In this document: in pieces, positions 25,778 through 33,800 of the stretch
Position numbering within the stretch: position 1 is the first letter of the stretch
How the letters are laid out: every line of letters starts with the position of its first letter
NCBI RefSeq assembly: GCF_025947185.1
Contig: NZ_CP110001.1
Span: 2,356,001 to 2,420,000 of the forward strand
Direction of reading: 5' to 3'
DNA from: Flavobacterium sp. N2038
Lineage (GTDB): Bacteria > Bacteroidota > Bacteroidia > Flavobacteriales > Flavobacteriaceae
Length of the DNA stretch: 64,000 nucleotides
Program-made: the position numbers and the translations under genes
The notes under the pieces: model-generated
Told to the model about the DNA's origin: nothing
Databases searched by the model: none
What the model saw: the letters and a program-made list of their open reading frames with translations, nothing else

Positions 25778-27119
25778 TAATCCACAAATAGCATTAACAG
25801 ACGAGGAACGTTTTCCGCTGCTTCATGATTTAAGTTTTTTAAATACACTTAAACAAGATGCTCTTGCTCCAAAATTTAATTTTAAAAGTGGCGATCGATT
25901 AAATGCTGTTCAGCTTTCAAAAGTTCATTCTCTCAAAAAAAAATATTACAATGAAAGCGTATTTTGGAATGAAGAACAAACTCCGGTTTGGGTAAATGAT
26001 TATTTAGAATGGTGTCTTGCAACAGTACCTTTTTATCAGAATAAAAAAAGTGATTTCGATTCTTTTCCGACCATTTCCCGAGAAGACATCAGGGATTTTC
26101 CGCATTTATTTGTGTCAAATGAAGCAAATTTAAAAGAGTTATTGGTATATCATACTTCAGGATCTACCGGACCAAAGTTAGATGTACTCTTTGACGCAGT
26201 TTCTCAGGCGCTCTGGTTGCCACAAATAGAATCTGTTCTCAAAGATTTTGATATTTCTGTAACCGAAGGTAAAGATACAGTAGCGATTGCCTTAATTTGT
26301 GCGCAGGAAAAAACGCTAACATATGCTTCTTTATCAACTTATTTGGAAGGTGCGGGAGTATTAAAGATAAATTTAAATCCGTCAGAGTGGAATCAGCCTG
26401 ATGATGCTAAAAAATACCTGGAGAAATACAATCCACAAATTCTTACCGGCGATCCATTGGCTTTTATGGCGTTGTTGGATTTAAAGCCTCAATTGTTTCC
26501 CAAGGCAATGATTTCTTCGGCTATGAAGTTAACGCAAGGAACAAAAAACAAATTAGAAAATTATTTTAAGTGTCCTGTTATAGACCTTTATTCTTTAACA
26601 GAATGCCGAAATATAGCATACGCTTCTGAAACGGGTCACAAAGTTATTAGGCCGGATTTATACTTAGAAATTTTTGATGAGTTTAAAGATGTTAAACTTC
26701 CTTATGGTGAAAGAGGAGAACTAGTAGTTACAGGAGGCAGCAATCCTTTTCTTCCCTTAATACGATACAGAACAGGAGATTTTTGTAGTTTAAAAATCGA
26801 AAATGGAATTCCGTTTTTAGTAGATTTAGAAGCACGAAATCCTGTAGTTTTCTTTACAAAATCAAATCTGAAAATTAATAATATTGATGTTTCTAATCGT
26901 TTGTCCCAATTGTCTTTGGCAGGTTTTAGAATGCATCAAAGAAAAGATAAGCTAATTCAGTTCACGGGATATTCTAATGATATTACTGCTGAGGAAATTA
27001 CAGAAGCAATAAATATAATTTTTAAAAATGATATTGATGTTCTCGTAGATATTCAGAAAATTTCTCAGAATAATATCGCAGATAAAACGAAGTATTCATC
27101 TGATTTAATGACTGATTAA
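25764..27119 (+). CDS. PaaK-like adenylate-forming enzyme
   Basis: A 451-residue member of the ANL (AMP-binding) superfamily, closest in layout to phenylacetate-CoA ligases (PaaK, usually about 430 residues). The ATP-binding loop is 'HTSGSTGPK' near residues 131-139, the aromatic/acid motif is 'DLYSLTECRN' near 273, and 'GERGELVVTGG' and 'RYRTGDF' (about residues 311-340) complete the core. A reduced C-terminal lid domain follows. It should activate a carboxylic acid to an acyl-adenylate, possibly transferring it to CoA, a carrier or another acceptor. No acyl-carrier protein or paa gene is nearby. Its start overlaps the preceding gene by 14 bases, so it is an integral part of the MoxR-VWA operon. 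Confidence 0.78.
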   Translation: MDASSNPQIALTDEERFPLLHDLSFLNTLKQDALAPKFNFKSGDRLNAVQLSKVHSLKKKYYNESVFWNEEQTPVWVNDYLEWCLATVPFYQNKKSDFDSFPTISREDIRDFPHLFVSNEANLKELLVYHTSGSTGPKLDVLFDAVSQALWLPQIESVLKDFDISVTEGKDTVAIALICAQEKTLTYASLSTYLEGAGVLKINLNPSEWNQPDDAKKYLEKYNPQILTGDPLAFMALLDLKPQLFPKAMISSAMKLTQGTKNKLENYFKCPVIDLYSLTECRNIAYASETGHKVIRPDLYLEIFDEFKDVKLPYGERGELVVTGGSNPFLPLIRYRTGDFCSLKIENGIPFLVDLEARNPVVFFTKSNLKINNIDVSNRLSQLSLAGFRMHQRKDKLIQFTGYSNDITAEEITEAINIIFKNDIDVLVDIQKISQNNIADKTKYSSDLMTD

Positions 27120-27320
27120 GAAGCACTAAAACAGGTAAGCATTTTTATTTAGGATTATGATTATTGCGTTTGATGCGGGAAAAAGAATTGTAAAGTATGT
27201 TCGGTTTTAAAAGCAGGGAAAATAGTTTATTTAAAATAAACAGATTTCTTTTTGAAAATGCTTAACCTTTTAATTTTGAGATTGATTTGATTTCAAATTT
27301 CTTGGATAGGATCTGAGCAT

Positions 27321-27352
27321 AAAAAAGTCCTAATGAATATTAGGACTTTTTT
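27321..27352 (+). terminator. Rho-independent terminator after the MoxR-VWA operon
   Basis: A hairpin with stem AAAAGTCCTAAT / ATTAGGACTTTT and a short loop, followed by a T-run. It lies about 200 bases after the adenylating-enzyme gene and just before the insertion sequence. The symmetric A/T flanks mean it could work in both directions. The interval 27120-27320 holds no recognisable gene. Confidence 0.75.
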
Positions 27353-27360
27353 GTAGTATA

Positions 27361-27386
27361 TGTCTCGTCCTAAAATAAGTTGACAC
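27361..27386 (+). repeat. Left inverted repeat of the IS3 element
   Basis: It starts TGTCTCGTCC and contains the 21-base block TCGTCCTAAAATAAGTTGAC(A) at 27365-27385. This matches the reverse complement of the right end with one substitution (A/G) within the block. Confidence 0.8.
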
Positions 27387-27400
27387 TAAATCGACTTATA

Positions 27401-27793
27401 ATGAAAGACAAAGAAAACAAAGGGGGCAGGCGTTCCCAGCGGGATTATAACATGGCTTTTAAATTAGCTGTAATTTCCCAAGTTGAAAAAGGAGAAATGA
27501 CCTATAGACAAGCTCAAAAAAACTATGGAATACAAGGAAGAAGTACAGTTTTGGTGTGGCTCAGAAAATTTGGTAACTTAGACTGGAGCAAACCAAACTT
27601 GTTATTTATGTCTAAATCTAAAGAAACTCCGGCACAAACCATTAAAAGGCTTGAAAAAGAATTAGCAGATGAACAGCTAAAGAATAAGATACTTAATACC
27701 ATGATTGACATCTCTGATAGTCAGTACGGTACTCAGATTCGAAAAAAGTTTTCTCCCAAACCATCTTCCGCCTCAGGCAAGAAGCAGGAATAA
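27401..27793 (+). CDS. IS3-family transposase OrfA (helix-turn-helix)
   Basis: A 130-residue protein from ATG 27401; a TTG start further upstream lies inside the terminal repeat region and is unlikely. Residues about 10-65 are a helix-turn-helix ('FKLAVISQVEKGEMTYRQAQ', 'YGIQGRSTVLVWLRKFG') that binds the element ends. Residues about 80-110 form a leucine-zipper-like coiled coil ('TIKRLEKELADEQLKNKIL'). The frame contains the A6G slippery heptamer at 27742-27748, from which ribosomes can shift -1 into OrfB to make the full transposase; the free OrfA acts as a regulator in related elements. Confidence 0.85.
   Translation: MKDKENKGGRRSQRDYNMAFKLAVISQVEKGEMTYRQAQKNYGIQGRSTVLVWLRKFGNLDWSKPNLLFMSKSKETPAQTIKRLEKELADEQLKNKILNTMIDISDSQYGTQIRKKFSPKPSSASGKKQE
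27742..27748 (+). other. A AAA AAG slippery site for programmed -1 frameshift
   Basis: The heptamer AAAAAAG is in phase (A_AAA_AAG) with OrfA. After a -1 slip the frame reads VFSQTIFRLRQEAGISLCKS and runs without a stop into OrfB. This is the standard way IS3-family elements make the OrfAB transposase. Confidence 0.75.
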
Positions 27794-28617
27794 GTTTATG
27801 TAAAAGTTGCCGATTGTTTGGGATCAGCAGGCAAGCTTTCTATCAAGGGCAGAACAGAATTACCTTAAGAGAATCTGAACTACTCAAAGTTAGAGATTTG
27901 GTTATCGGCATAAGAATGGAAATGCCTCGTATTGGCACTCGTAAATTATATCATATTCTTTGTGATCAATTTTCACAAAAGGGGATTAAGATAGGTCGAG
28001 ATGCATTTTTTGATTATTTAAGAAGAGAAAAATTACTTGTAAAACCAATAAAGAGTTATACAAAAACTACTTTTTCAAAACATTGGCTGCACAAATATGA
28101 TAATCTTTTGAAAGAATGTAAAATTGAACGTCCTGAACAAGTATACGTAAGTGATATCACTTATATAAAATCACAGCAAAAAACTCATTATCTCTCCTTG
28201 GTCACTGATGCTTACAGTAGAAAAATAGTTGGTTATAAACTTAGTGATGATATGAACGCAGAAAGTGTAGTTCAGGCTTTAAAAATGGCAGTGAAGAGTA
28301 GAAAATCGATACTGCCGCTAATACATCATTCTGATAGGGGTTTGCAATATTGTTCAAAGGTTTATCAAAATGTATTAGCTAAACACAATATTAAACCATC
28401 AATGACAGATGGATATGACTGCTATCAAAATGCATTAGCGGAAAGAATTAATGGAATCTTAAAAAACGAGTTTTTAATTTATAAATGCAAGGATGGAGCC
28501 ACATTGGAAAAGCTTGTAAAGGAGTCAATAATTATATATAATACAAAAAGACCACATCTAAGTTTGATGATGAAAACTCCTAACTTTATACATGAAAAAC
28601 CAGCCAAGAAAACCTGA
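27748..28617 (+). CDS. IS3-family transposase OrfB (DDE integrase domain)
   Basis: The catalytic half of the transposase, read in the -1 frame from the slippery site. There is no good ATG near the frame's beginning, which supports translation only as an OrfAB fusion. After an HTH_21-like segment ('RIGTRKLYHILCDQF') comes the rve/DDE integrase core: first Asp in 'YVSDITYIKS', second in 'HHSDRGLQY', and Glu in 'NALAERINGILKNEF', with the C-terminal 'YNTKRPHLSL' that follows the Glu in this family. The frame ends 29 bases before the right inverted repeat. No internal stop or frameshift is seen, so the enzyme is probably functional. Confidence 0.85.
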   Translation, partial: VFSQTIFRLRQEAGISLCKSCRLFGISRQAFYQGQNRITLRESELLKVRDLVIGIRMEMPRIGTRKLYHILCDQFSQKGIKIGRDAFFDYLRREKLLVKPIKSYTKTTFSKHWLHKYDNLLKECKIERPEQVYVSDITYIKSQQKTHYLSLVTDAYSRKIVGYKLSDDMNAESVVQALKMAVKSRKSILPLIHHSDRGLQYCSKVYQNVLAKHNIKPSMTDGYDCYQNALAERINGILKNEFLIYKCKDGATLEKLVKESIIIYNTKRPHLSLMMKTPNFIHEKPAKKT

Positions 28618-28644
28618 CTGGTTAATATAAATTTTTATTGTAAA

Positions 28645-28670
28645 CTGTCAACCTATTTTAGGACGACTCA
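28645..28670 (-). repeat. Right inverted repeat of the IS3 element
   Basis: Read on the - strand it starts TGAGTCGTCC and continues TAAAATAGGTTGACAG, matching the left end apart from the outermost bases and one internal change. The next three bases, ATA, duplicate those before the left end. Confidence 0.8.
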
Positions 28671-29144
28671 ATATATAAACTAAGATCGCTAAACGTATTC
28701 AGTAAAAGGATAAGTTTTGTGATTATTGACTTTGAAAAGATAAATTATCGACCTCCCTTGAAAAGATTCTTACAGTCTTTTTTAAGATATCACGATTTAG
28801 TTCTGCTTCTTTTAATTCTTTTAGTATATAAAATTAGGATGTATCAATTTTAGGTCTCATTCATTATAGGGTAAATTATGGCTTCGAAAAATGCTTCGCC
28901 TTAAATGTTGTCCAATGTCCTTGACTTTGTTTTTTAGTATTTAAACAAGACAATTCTTGTAAAATATTTAAAGAAATCTTTAGAAATAAAAAACATTAAT
29001 AATTTTTTTAGCTCGTCAAGGTGCATTTTTGCACATAACTTGGTAATAATTTAAGAAAGCTTTCTCAAAATGAGGAAAGCCGTAAAAAATTAACAAAACC
29101 ATCATTTAGATTTGTGCCCACAAAAAGCCAAATCTATAATGCTA
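28671..29144. other. Gene-free stretch between IS3 and the RHS locus
   Basis: No intact gene was found. The - strand of 28723-28833 holds a small transposase-like remnant. Around 29053-29080 a weak hairpin (GCTTTCTC AAAA TGAGGAAAGC) precedes the propeller gene. TAGATTTG at 29107-29114 fits the TAnnTTTG -7 box of Bacteroidota promoters, but no -33 TTG/TTTG box lies at the right distance, so the promoter call is weak. Confidence 0.4.
28723..28833 (-). pseudogene. Possible remnant of an IS3 OrfA-type coding region
   Basis: On the - strand a 36-codon stretch bounded by stops contains 'LKELKEAELNRDILKKTVRI', the pattern (LK.L..A...ReILKKA..fF..E) found at the end of many transposase OrfA coiled coils. 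No other part of the transposase is present and no terminal repeats are visible. It differs in sequence from OrfA of the neighbouring intact element, so it comes from another insertion. Confidence 0.35.
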
Positions 29145-30809
29145 ATGAAAAAACTTTACTTACTACTACCTCTTTTTTTACCACTTTTTACTTATTCTCA
29201 GGATATTATTTGGGAAAAATCGTACGGAGGCCAACATGCGGACTATCTTTTTGACGCTCAGCCAACAGCCGATTATGGTTTCATTCTCGCAGGAAGTTCC
29301 TTATCTAATAAAACAGGAAATAAAACGGATGACAATCATGGAGATCTGGATTATTGGATCTGGAAGATGAATGAAAAAGGAGATCTTGACTGGCAGAAAA
29401 GCATTGGTGGAGCGGGATTTGACCTACTTCAAAGTATTAAAACTACCAGTGATGGAGGGTTTATTCTTGCAGGAACTTCAAACTCAAATAATAGTTTTGA
29501 AAAAAAAGAATCATGCAAAGGTCTGACAGATTTTTGGGTGATTAAATTAAATGCCAGTGGAGGAGAGCAGTGGCAAAGAACAATTGGCGGTAATGGTTCA
29601 GATGAACTATTATGCGCTTTTGAGACCCGTGACGGAGGTTATATCCTTGGAGGCTCTTCAAGTTCCAGTCCACTATCGATTACAGACACAAAATCTAATG
29701 AAAAAATATCAGCAACTACCAAATCTGACATGTACAGTAAAACTGAGAAAAGTAGAGGTAACATGGATTACTGGCTTGTAAAATTAGATAAACAAGGTGT
29801 TATTGAGTGGCAAAAAACCTATGGAGGTAAATATGCAGATCTCTTAAGAAGCGTGGAGCAAACTACAGATAACGGTTTTATTCTTGCGGGTTATTCAAAC
29901 TCTCCTATATCAGGAGAAAAAGAAGATAACAATAAAGGAGTTGGAGATATATGGGTTTTAAAACTTAATGATGTTGGAGAAATTCAATGGCAAAATTCTT
30001 ATGGTGCAGATGGAGATGATCAGCCTTATGTAATTCATCAGACAAGCGATGGAGGATATATTATTGGTGCCAATTCAAATAGTAAGAATGCATTAACAAC
30101 AATGGGAGGAATTGTTGGAAACGGAACTGACTTTTGGGTTTTAAAACTAGATGAAAAAGGAGCAACAGTATGGAGCAAGACCTTTGATTATGGAAAAGTT
30201 GATATTTTAACCTCGTTGGTTGAGAATAAAGATCATACTTATTTGATTGGTGGATATGCCCAAACAGAAAGCAAATTACCAAGAAATGGAATTGTTGGAA
30301 AAGCAACAAATTTGATTGCCAAAGAAAAAGATGGAATCAACGATTATATCGCTCTAAAGATTGATGAGAAAGGTGAAGAATTATGGAATAAAACCGTTGG
30401 AAGCGGTGGAGAAGATATTCTTAGAAAGTTGATTGAGACCCGTGATGGAGGATATTTGATGGCAGGAACTTCTAATTCAGGCTCTTCGAAAGATAAAAAC
30501 TCGAATATTGGCAGTAATGATTTTTGGGTTGTCAAGTTAAAGGACAAAACAAAAGTAGAGAAAGTCAAAGCAAGTATAGAAGCTATTCCTAATCCTGCCT
30601 CTACTTATACCAATGTTATTATTGGTTATGATTTTAATGAGGGAACAGCTAGTGTTATTGATATCGCAGGAAGGGTTTTGCAGCATTTCGAGATTAGTAG
30701 CAGAACTGTTCCTGTGGATTTAAGCCATTATACAGAAGGAATCTATATAATAAAGATTCAAACGGATACAAAAACGGAGTCTGTGAAAGTAATTAAAACT
30801 ATTAAATAA
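29145..30809 (+). CDS. Secreted seven-bladed propeller-like protein with T9SS sorting domain
   Basis: From ATG 29145 (signal peptide KKLYLLLPLFLPLFTYS) the product has 554 residues. It contains seven copies of a unit ending in a 'T.DGG(Y/F)I.AG.S.S' motif: ADYGFILAGSS, SDGGFILAGTS, RDGGYILGGSS, TDNGFILAGYS, SDGGYIIGANS, KDHTYLIGGYA and RDGGYLMAGTS. Each is preceded by a 'G..D.W..KL...G...W.' strand, so a seven-bladed beta-propeller is likely. The last 80 residues ('AIPNPASTYTNVIIGYDF', 'VPVDLSHYTEGIYIIKI', a Lys-rich end) are a type A T9SS sorting domain, so the protein is exported and fixed at, or released from, the surface. It lies 25 bases before the RHS-like gene and is probably co-expressed with it. 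Confidence 0.83.
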   Translation: MKKLYLLLPLFLPLFTYSQDIIWEKSYGGQHADYLFDAQPTADYGFILAGSSLSNKTGNKTDDNHGDLDYWIWKMNEKGDLDWQKSIGGAGFDLLQSIKTTSDGGFILAGTSNSNNSFEKKESCKGLTDFWVIKLNASGGEQWQRTIGGNGSDELLCAFETRDGGYILGGSSSSSPLSITDTKSNEKISATTKSDMYSKTEKSRGNMDYWLVKLDKQGVIEWQKTYGGKYADLLRSVEQTTDNGFILAGYSNSPISGEKEDNNKGVGDIWVLKLNDVGEIQWQNSYGADGDDQPYVIHQTSDGGYIIGANSNSKNALTTMGGIVGNGTDFWVLKLDEKGATVWSKTFDYGKVDILTSLVENKDHTYLIGGYAQTESKLPRNGIVGKATNLIAKEKDGINDYIALKIDEKGEELWNKTVGSGGEDILRKLIETRDGGYLMAGTSNSGSSKDKNSNIGSNDFWVVKLKDKTKVEKVKASIEAIPNPASTYTNVIIGYDFNEGTASVIDIAGRVLQHFEISSRTVPVDLSHYTEGIYIIKIQTDTKTESVKVIKTIK

Positions 30810-30834
30810 ATTATTTTAAATAAAAACGAATTCA

Positions 30835-33800
30835 ATGATTTTAAAGACTTTAATTAAATTTTCATTTTATTTTTTAGTTGCTTTTACATCTTTGCAAGCA
30901 CTAGCCCAGCATGAACCAGAACCAATGAGTTTAACTCCTGTAATAGTTCCTCCCCCACCTAACAGTGCTAGTTTAGGTTTATACGGACAAGTTCCCTTGG
31001 ATCAATTTACAGGAAACGGCATAATTAATATGCCTTTGCATACTATTAAATCGGGCAATATAGAATTGCCAATAAGCTTATCCTATTCATCTGATGGGGT
31101 AAAAGTGGATCAATATGAATCAAATGTAGGGATGGGATGGGCATTAAATGCTGGAGGTGTTATAACCAGGCAAGTTTTTGATTATCAAGATAATTATCGT
31201 GGAAGACTTCAAAAACCAAATACAGAATCTAGTCCTAGTGAAATGTTGGCTTTTTTAGAACAGGCTTCAAATAATCCTGAAACAGACACTCAACCTGATA
31301 TCTACAGTTACAATTTTGGAGGTATTTCTGGGAAATTCTTTTTGGATAATAATAATGTTCCGGTTGAAATAGAACCTACAGGAATTAGGATAGAGATCAC
31401 GAGTGATTTTCTTAATATAGGAAGTGGTGTTGCCAATCCTAATCCTGAAATAATTATTACCAACACAAATGGAATTAAATATTTTTTTGGGGGATTAGGT
31501 GCGGTAGAATCAAGTTTAGTAAGAGATCTTTCTAAAGAAGGACCTAGAACAACAAATGTAAAAACATCGTGGTATTTAACACGAATTGTAGATCCAACAA
31601 CAAACCAAGAGATAACACTTAATTACGATGGTAATCCTGCTAATATACAATACCTTTCGGGTCTTGAACAGACACTAAGCTACAAAGAGGTAGGTTTTCA
31701 TCCTATGATATCTTTAACTACTGCCAAATACAATTCTTTCTCTAATGAATCTCTTTTGAAAGAAATTACTTCGAGTGATACAAAAATAACTTTTACATAT
31801 TCAAAACGATTTTCAGATAATGATTTCAATTTTATGAAAGTTGATGAAATTAATTGTTATGATAAAAAGGATAAACTAATTAACAAAATTAAGTTAAGCT
31901 ATACAGAGTATGCGGGAGATTCATTCTCAAATTACAATTATCTCCCCTTAGAGATAAGATCATCTCCCAATTATCTTACGAAACGTTTTTATCTTTCGAA
32001 AATTAATGAACATAGTAATTCAATTAATTCAAAAATTCATGAATTTGAATATTACTCTCCTGAGCTATTACCAGCTCGTTTTAGTTTTGCTAAAGATCAT
32101 TACGGTCTTTTTAATGGAAAAAACAACACTACTTTAATCACAGAAGATGCACCTGTTCCTAATTCGGTAAAATACCCTGTTAACTTAAGTTATACTCAAT
32201 TGGCAAATAGAAATCCAGACAGTAATTTTGGATATTTTGGATTGTTAAAAAAGATAATTTACCCAACTAAGGGAACTACTACTTTAGTATATGAGCCACA
32301 TCTGGACGGTAAAGTTACTGTTCCAGTATTTCCTGACAAAGCTAGTTTGGATATTAATCTTAAGACTCTCATAAATGAGCGTTATGATTCTCAAACTTAT
32401 ACAATATTTTCATCTTATGATCAAACGATTAAACTAGATACTTATGCGCAATTTAACAGTTTTTGTAGGGATATAGACCCAACTTATGAGCCGACCCATG
32501 ACCCATCAGGAAGTATTAATATTATAGATTTATCAACAAATGCTTATGTTAGTTTTTGGAATCACGAAGATAAAGATTTACCAGTTCTTATTGGGGAACA
32601 TTATAATTTCAATCAAGATTCGCCAACCACAGATTCAGTTACTTTTAAACTAAAAGCCAACACAAGTTATAAAGTAACCGTAAATATATCATCGGCAGAA
32701 TGTGTTATGGTGGGAGCCAGTTTTAATTATTATGAAAATCCAGTAACACAACAAGAAGTAGATGTACAAGTTGGAGGATTTAGGGTACAGAAAACAATAA
32801 ATAATAGTTTATCTAATGGACGTATTGAAACTGAAAAATATTTTTACGATTCAGGAAGTTATATATCAAGAGGTCCCCTCGCATATATTAGAAAAATTGA
32901 CCGAAATAATAATTGTGAATATCCGGCTCAGTCAATGCTTTTATCAGTTTCCAGTGCGGATTTAGGTAGGATCTATTCCTCCCAAAATGCTCAATTTGGC
33001 TATGCATCAGTAACTAAAAGTTATGGCGAAAATTTTGAGAACGGAGGAGAAGAATTTACTTACAATATTACTCAGGATCAAATACCTTACTTAATTCAAG
33101 GTGAAGATGATAAAACAACTCCATATACAAATGGTTTTGGAACAGGTCGTCTTTTGAATCATAAAATTTTTAAAATTGGATCATCTAAGAAACATATAAT
33201 TCAACAGGAAACTACTAATGAATATAAACATGATGAGAGCAAAGACAAATCTGTAAACGGCGTAGTAGTTTATAGAAGTCGTGAAGATTATACATATGGT
33301 ACTACTTTGCCTGGTGGTACCGGTAATCCCGCACCTGTTTGTCTTGAAATAGTTCTAAGTAGTTCGTTTTCAGTAAATCAGTATTCTGTTCGTTCGCAAT
33401 GGAATTATTTAAAGAAAACTACAAAAAAATCTTTTGATAAAAATGGTGAAAATCCAGTAATATTAGAGACTAATTATAATTATAGTAATCCTTCTCATCT
33501 TCAGCTAACTTCACAGACAACGACAAATTCAAAACAAGAAACCTTAGAGTCGAGATTTTTTTATGCGGGCGATTCGGAAATGGTTTCTAAGCCCTTTGTA
33601 ACGGAACTACAGTCAGCCAATATGATAGGTATTCCTTTAAGTACAGTAACCTTAAAAGGAGGCATCAAAATATCAGAACAGTTAACTAATTACGATAAAA
33701 GTGTTTCCACAAATAATCTGCTTCTTCCAAAATCTGTTTATGGAAATAAAGGCGCATCGGGAATAGACTTAAATCTCGATAAAAAAATGACCTATGATCT

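Larger units (their letters stand above)
27361..28670 (+). mobile_element. Complete IS3-family insertion sequence (1310 bp)
   Basis: The element has imperfect terminal inverted repeats: left TGTCTCGTCCTAAAATAAGT..., right reading inward TGAGTCGTCCTAAAATAGGT.... Inside are two overlapping transposase frames in the -1 relation. The flanking bases 'ATA' (27358-27360 and 28671-28673) match as a 3-bp target-site duplication, the usual size for IS3-family members. All parts needed for activity appear present. It sits between the operon terminator and the RHS locus and does not interrupt a recognisable gene. Confidence 0.85.
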
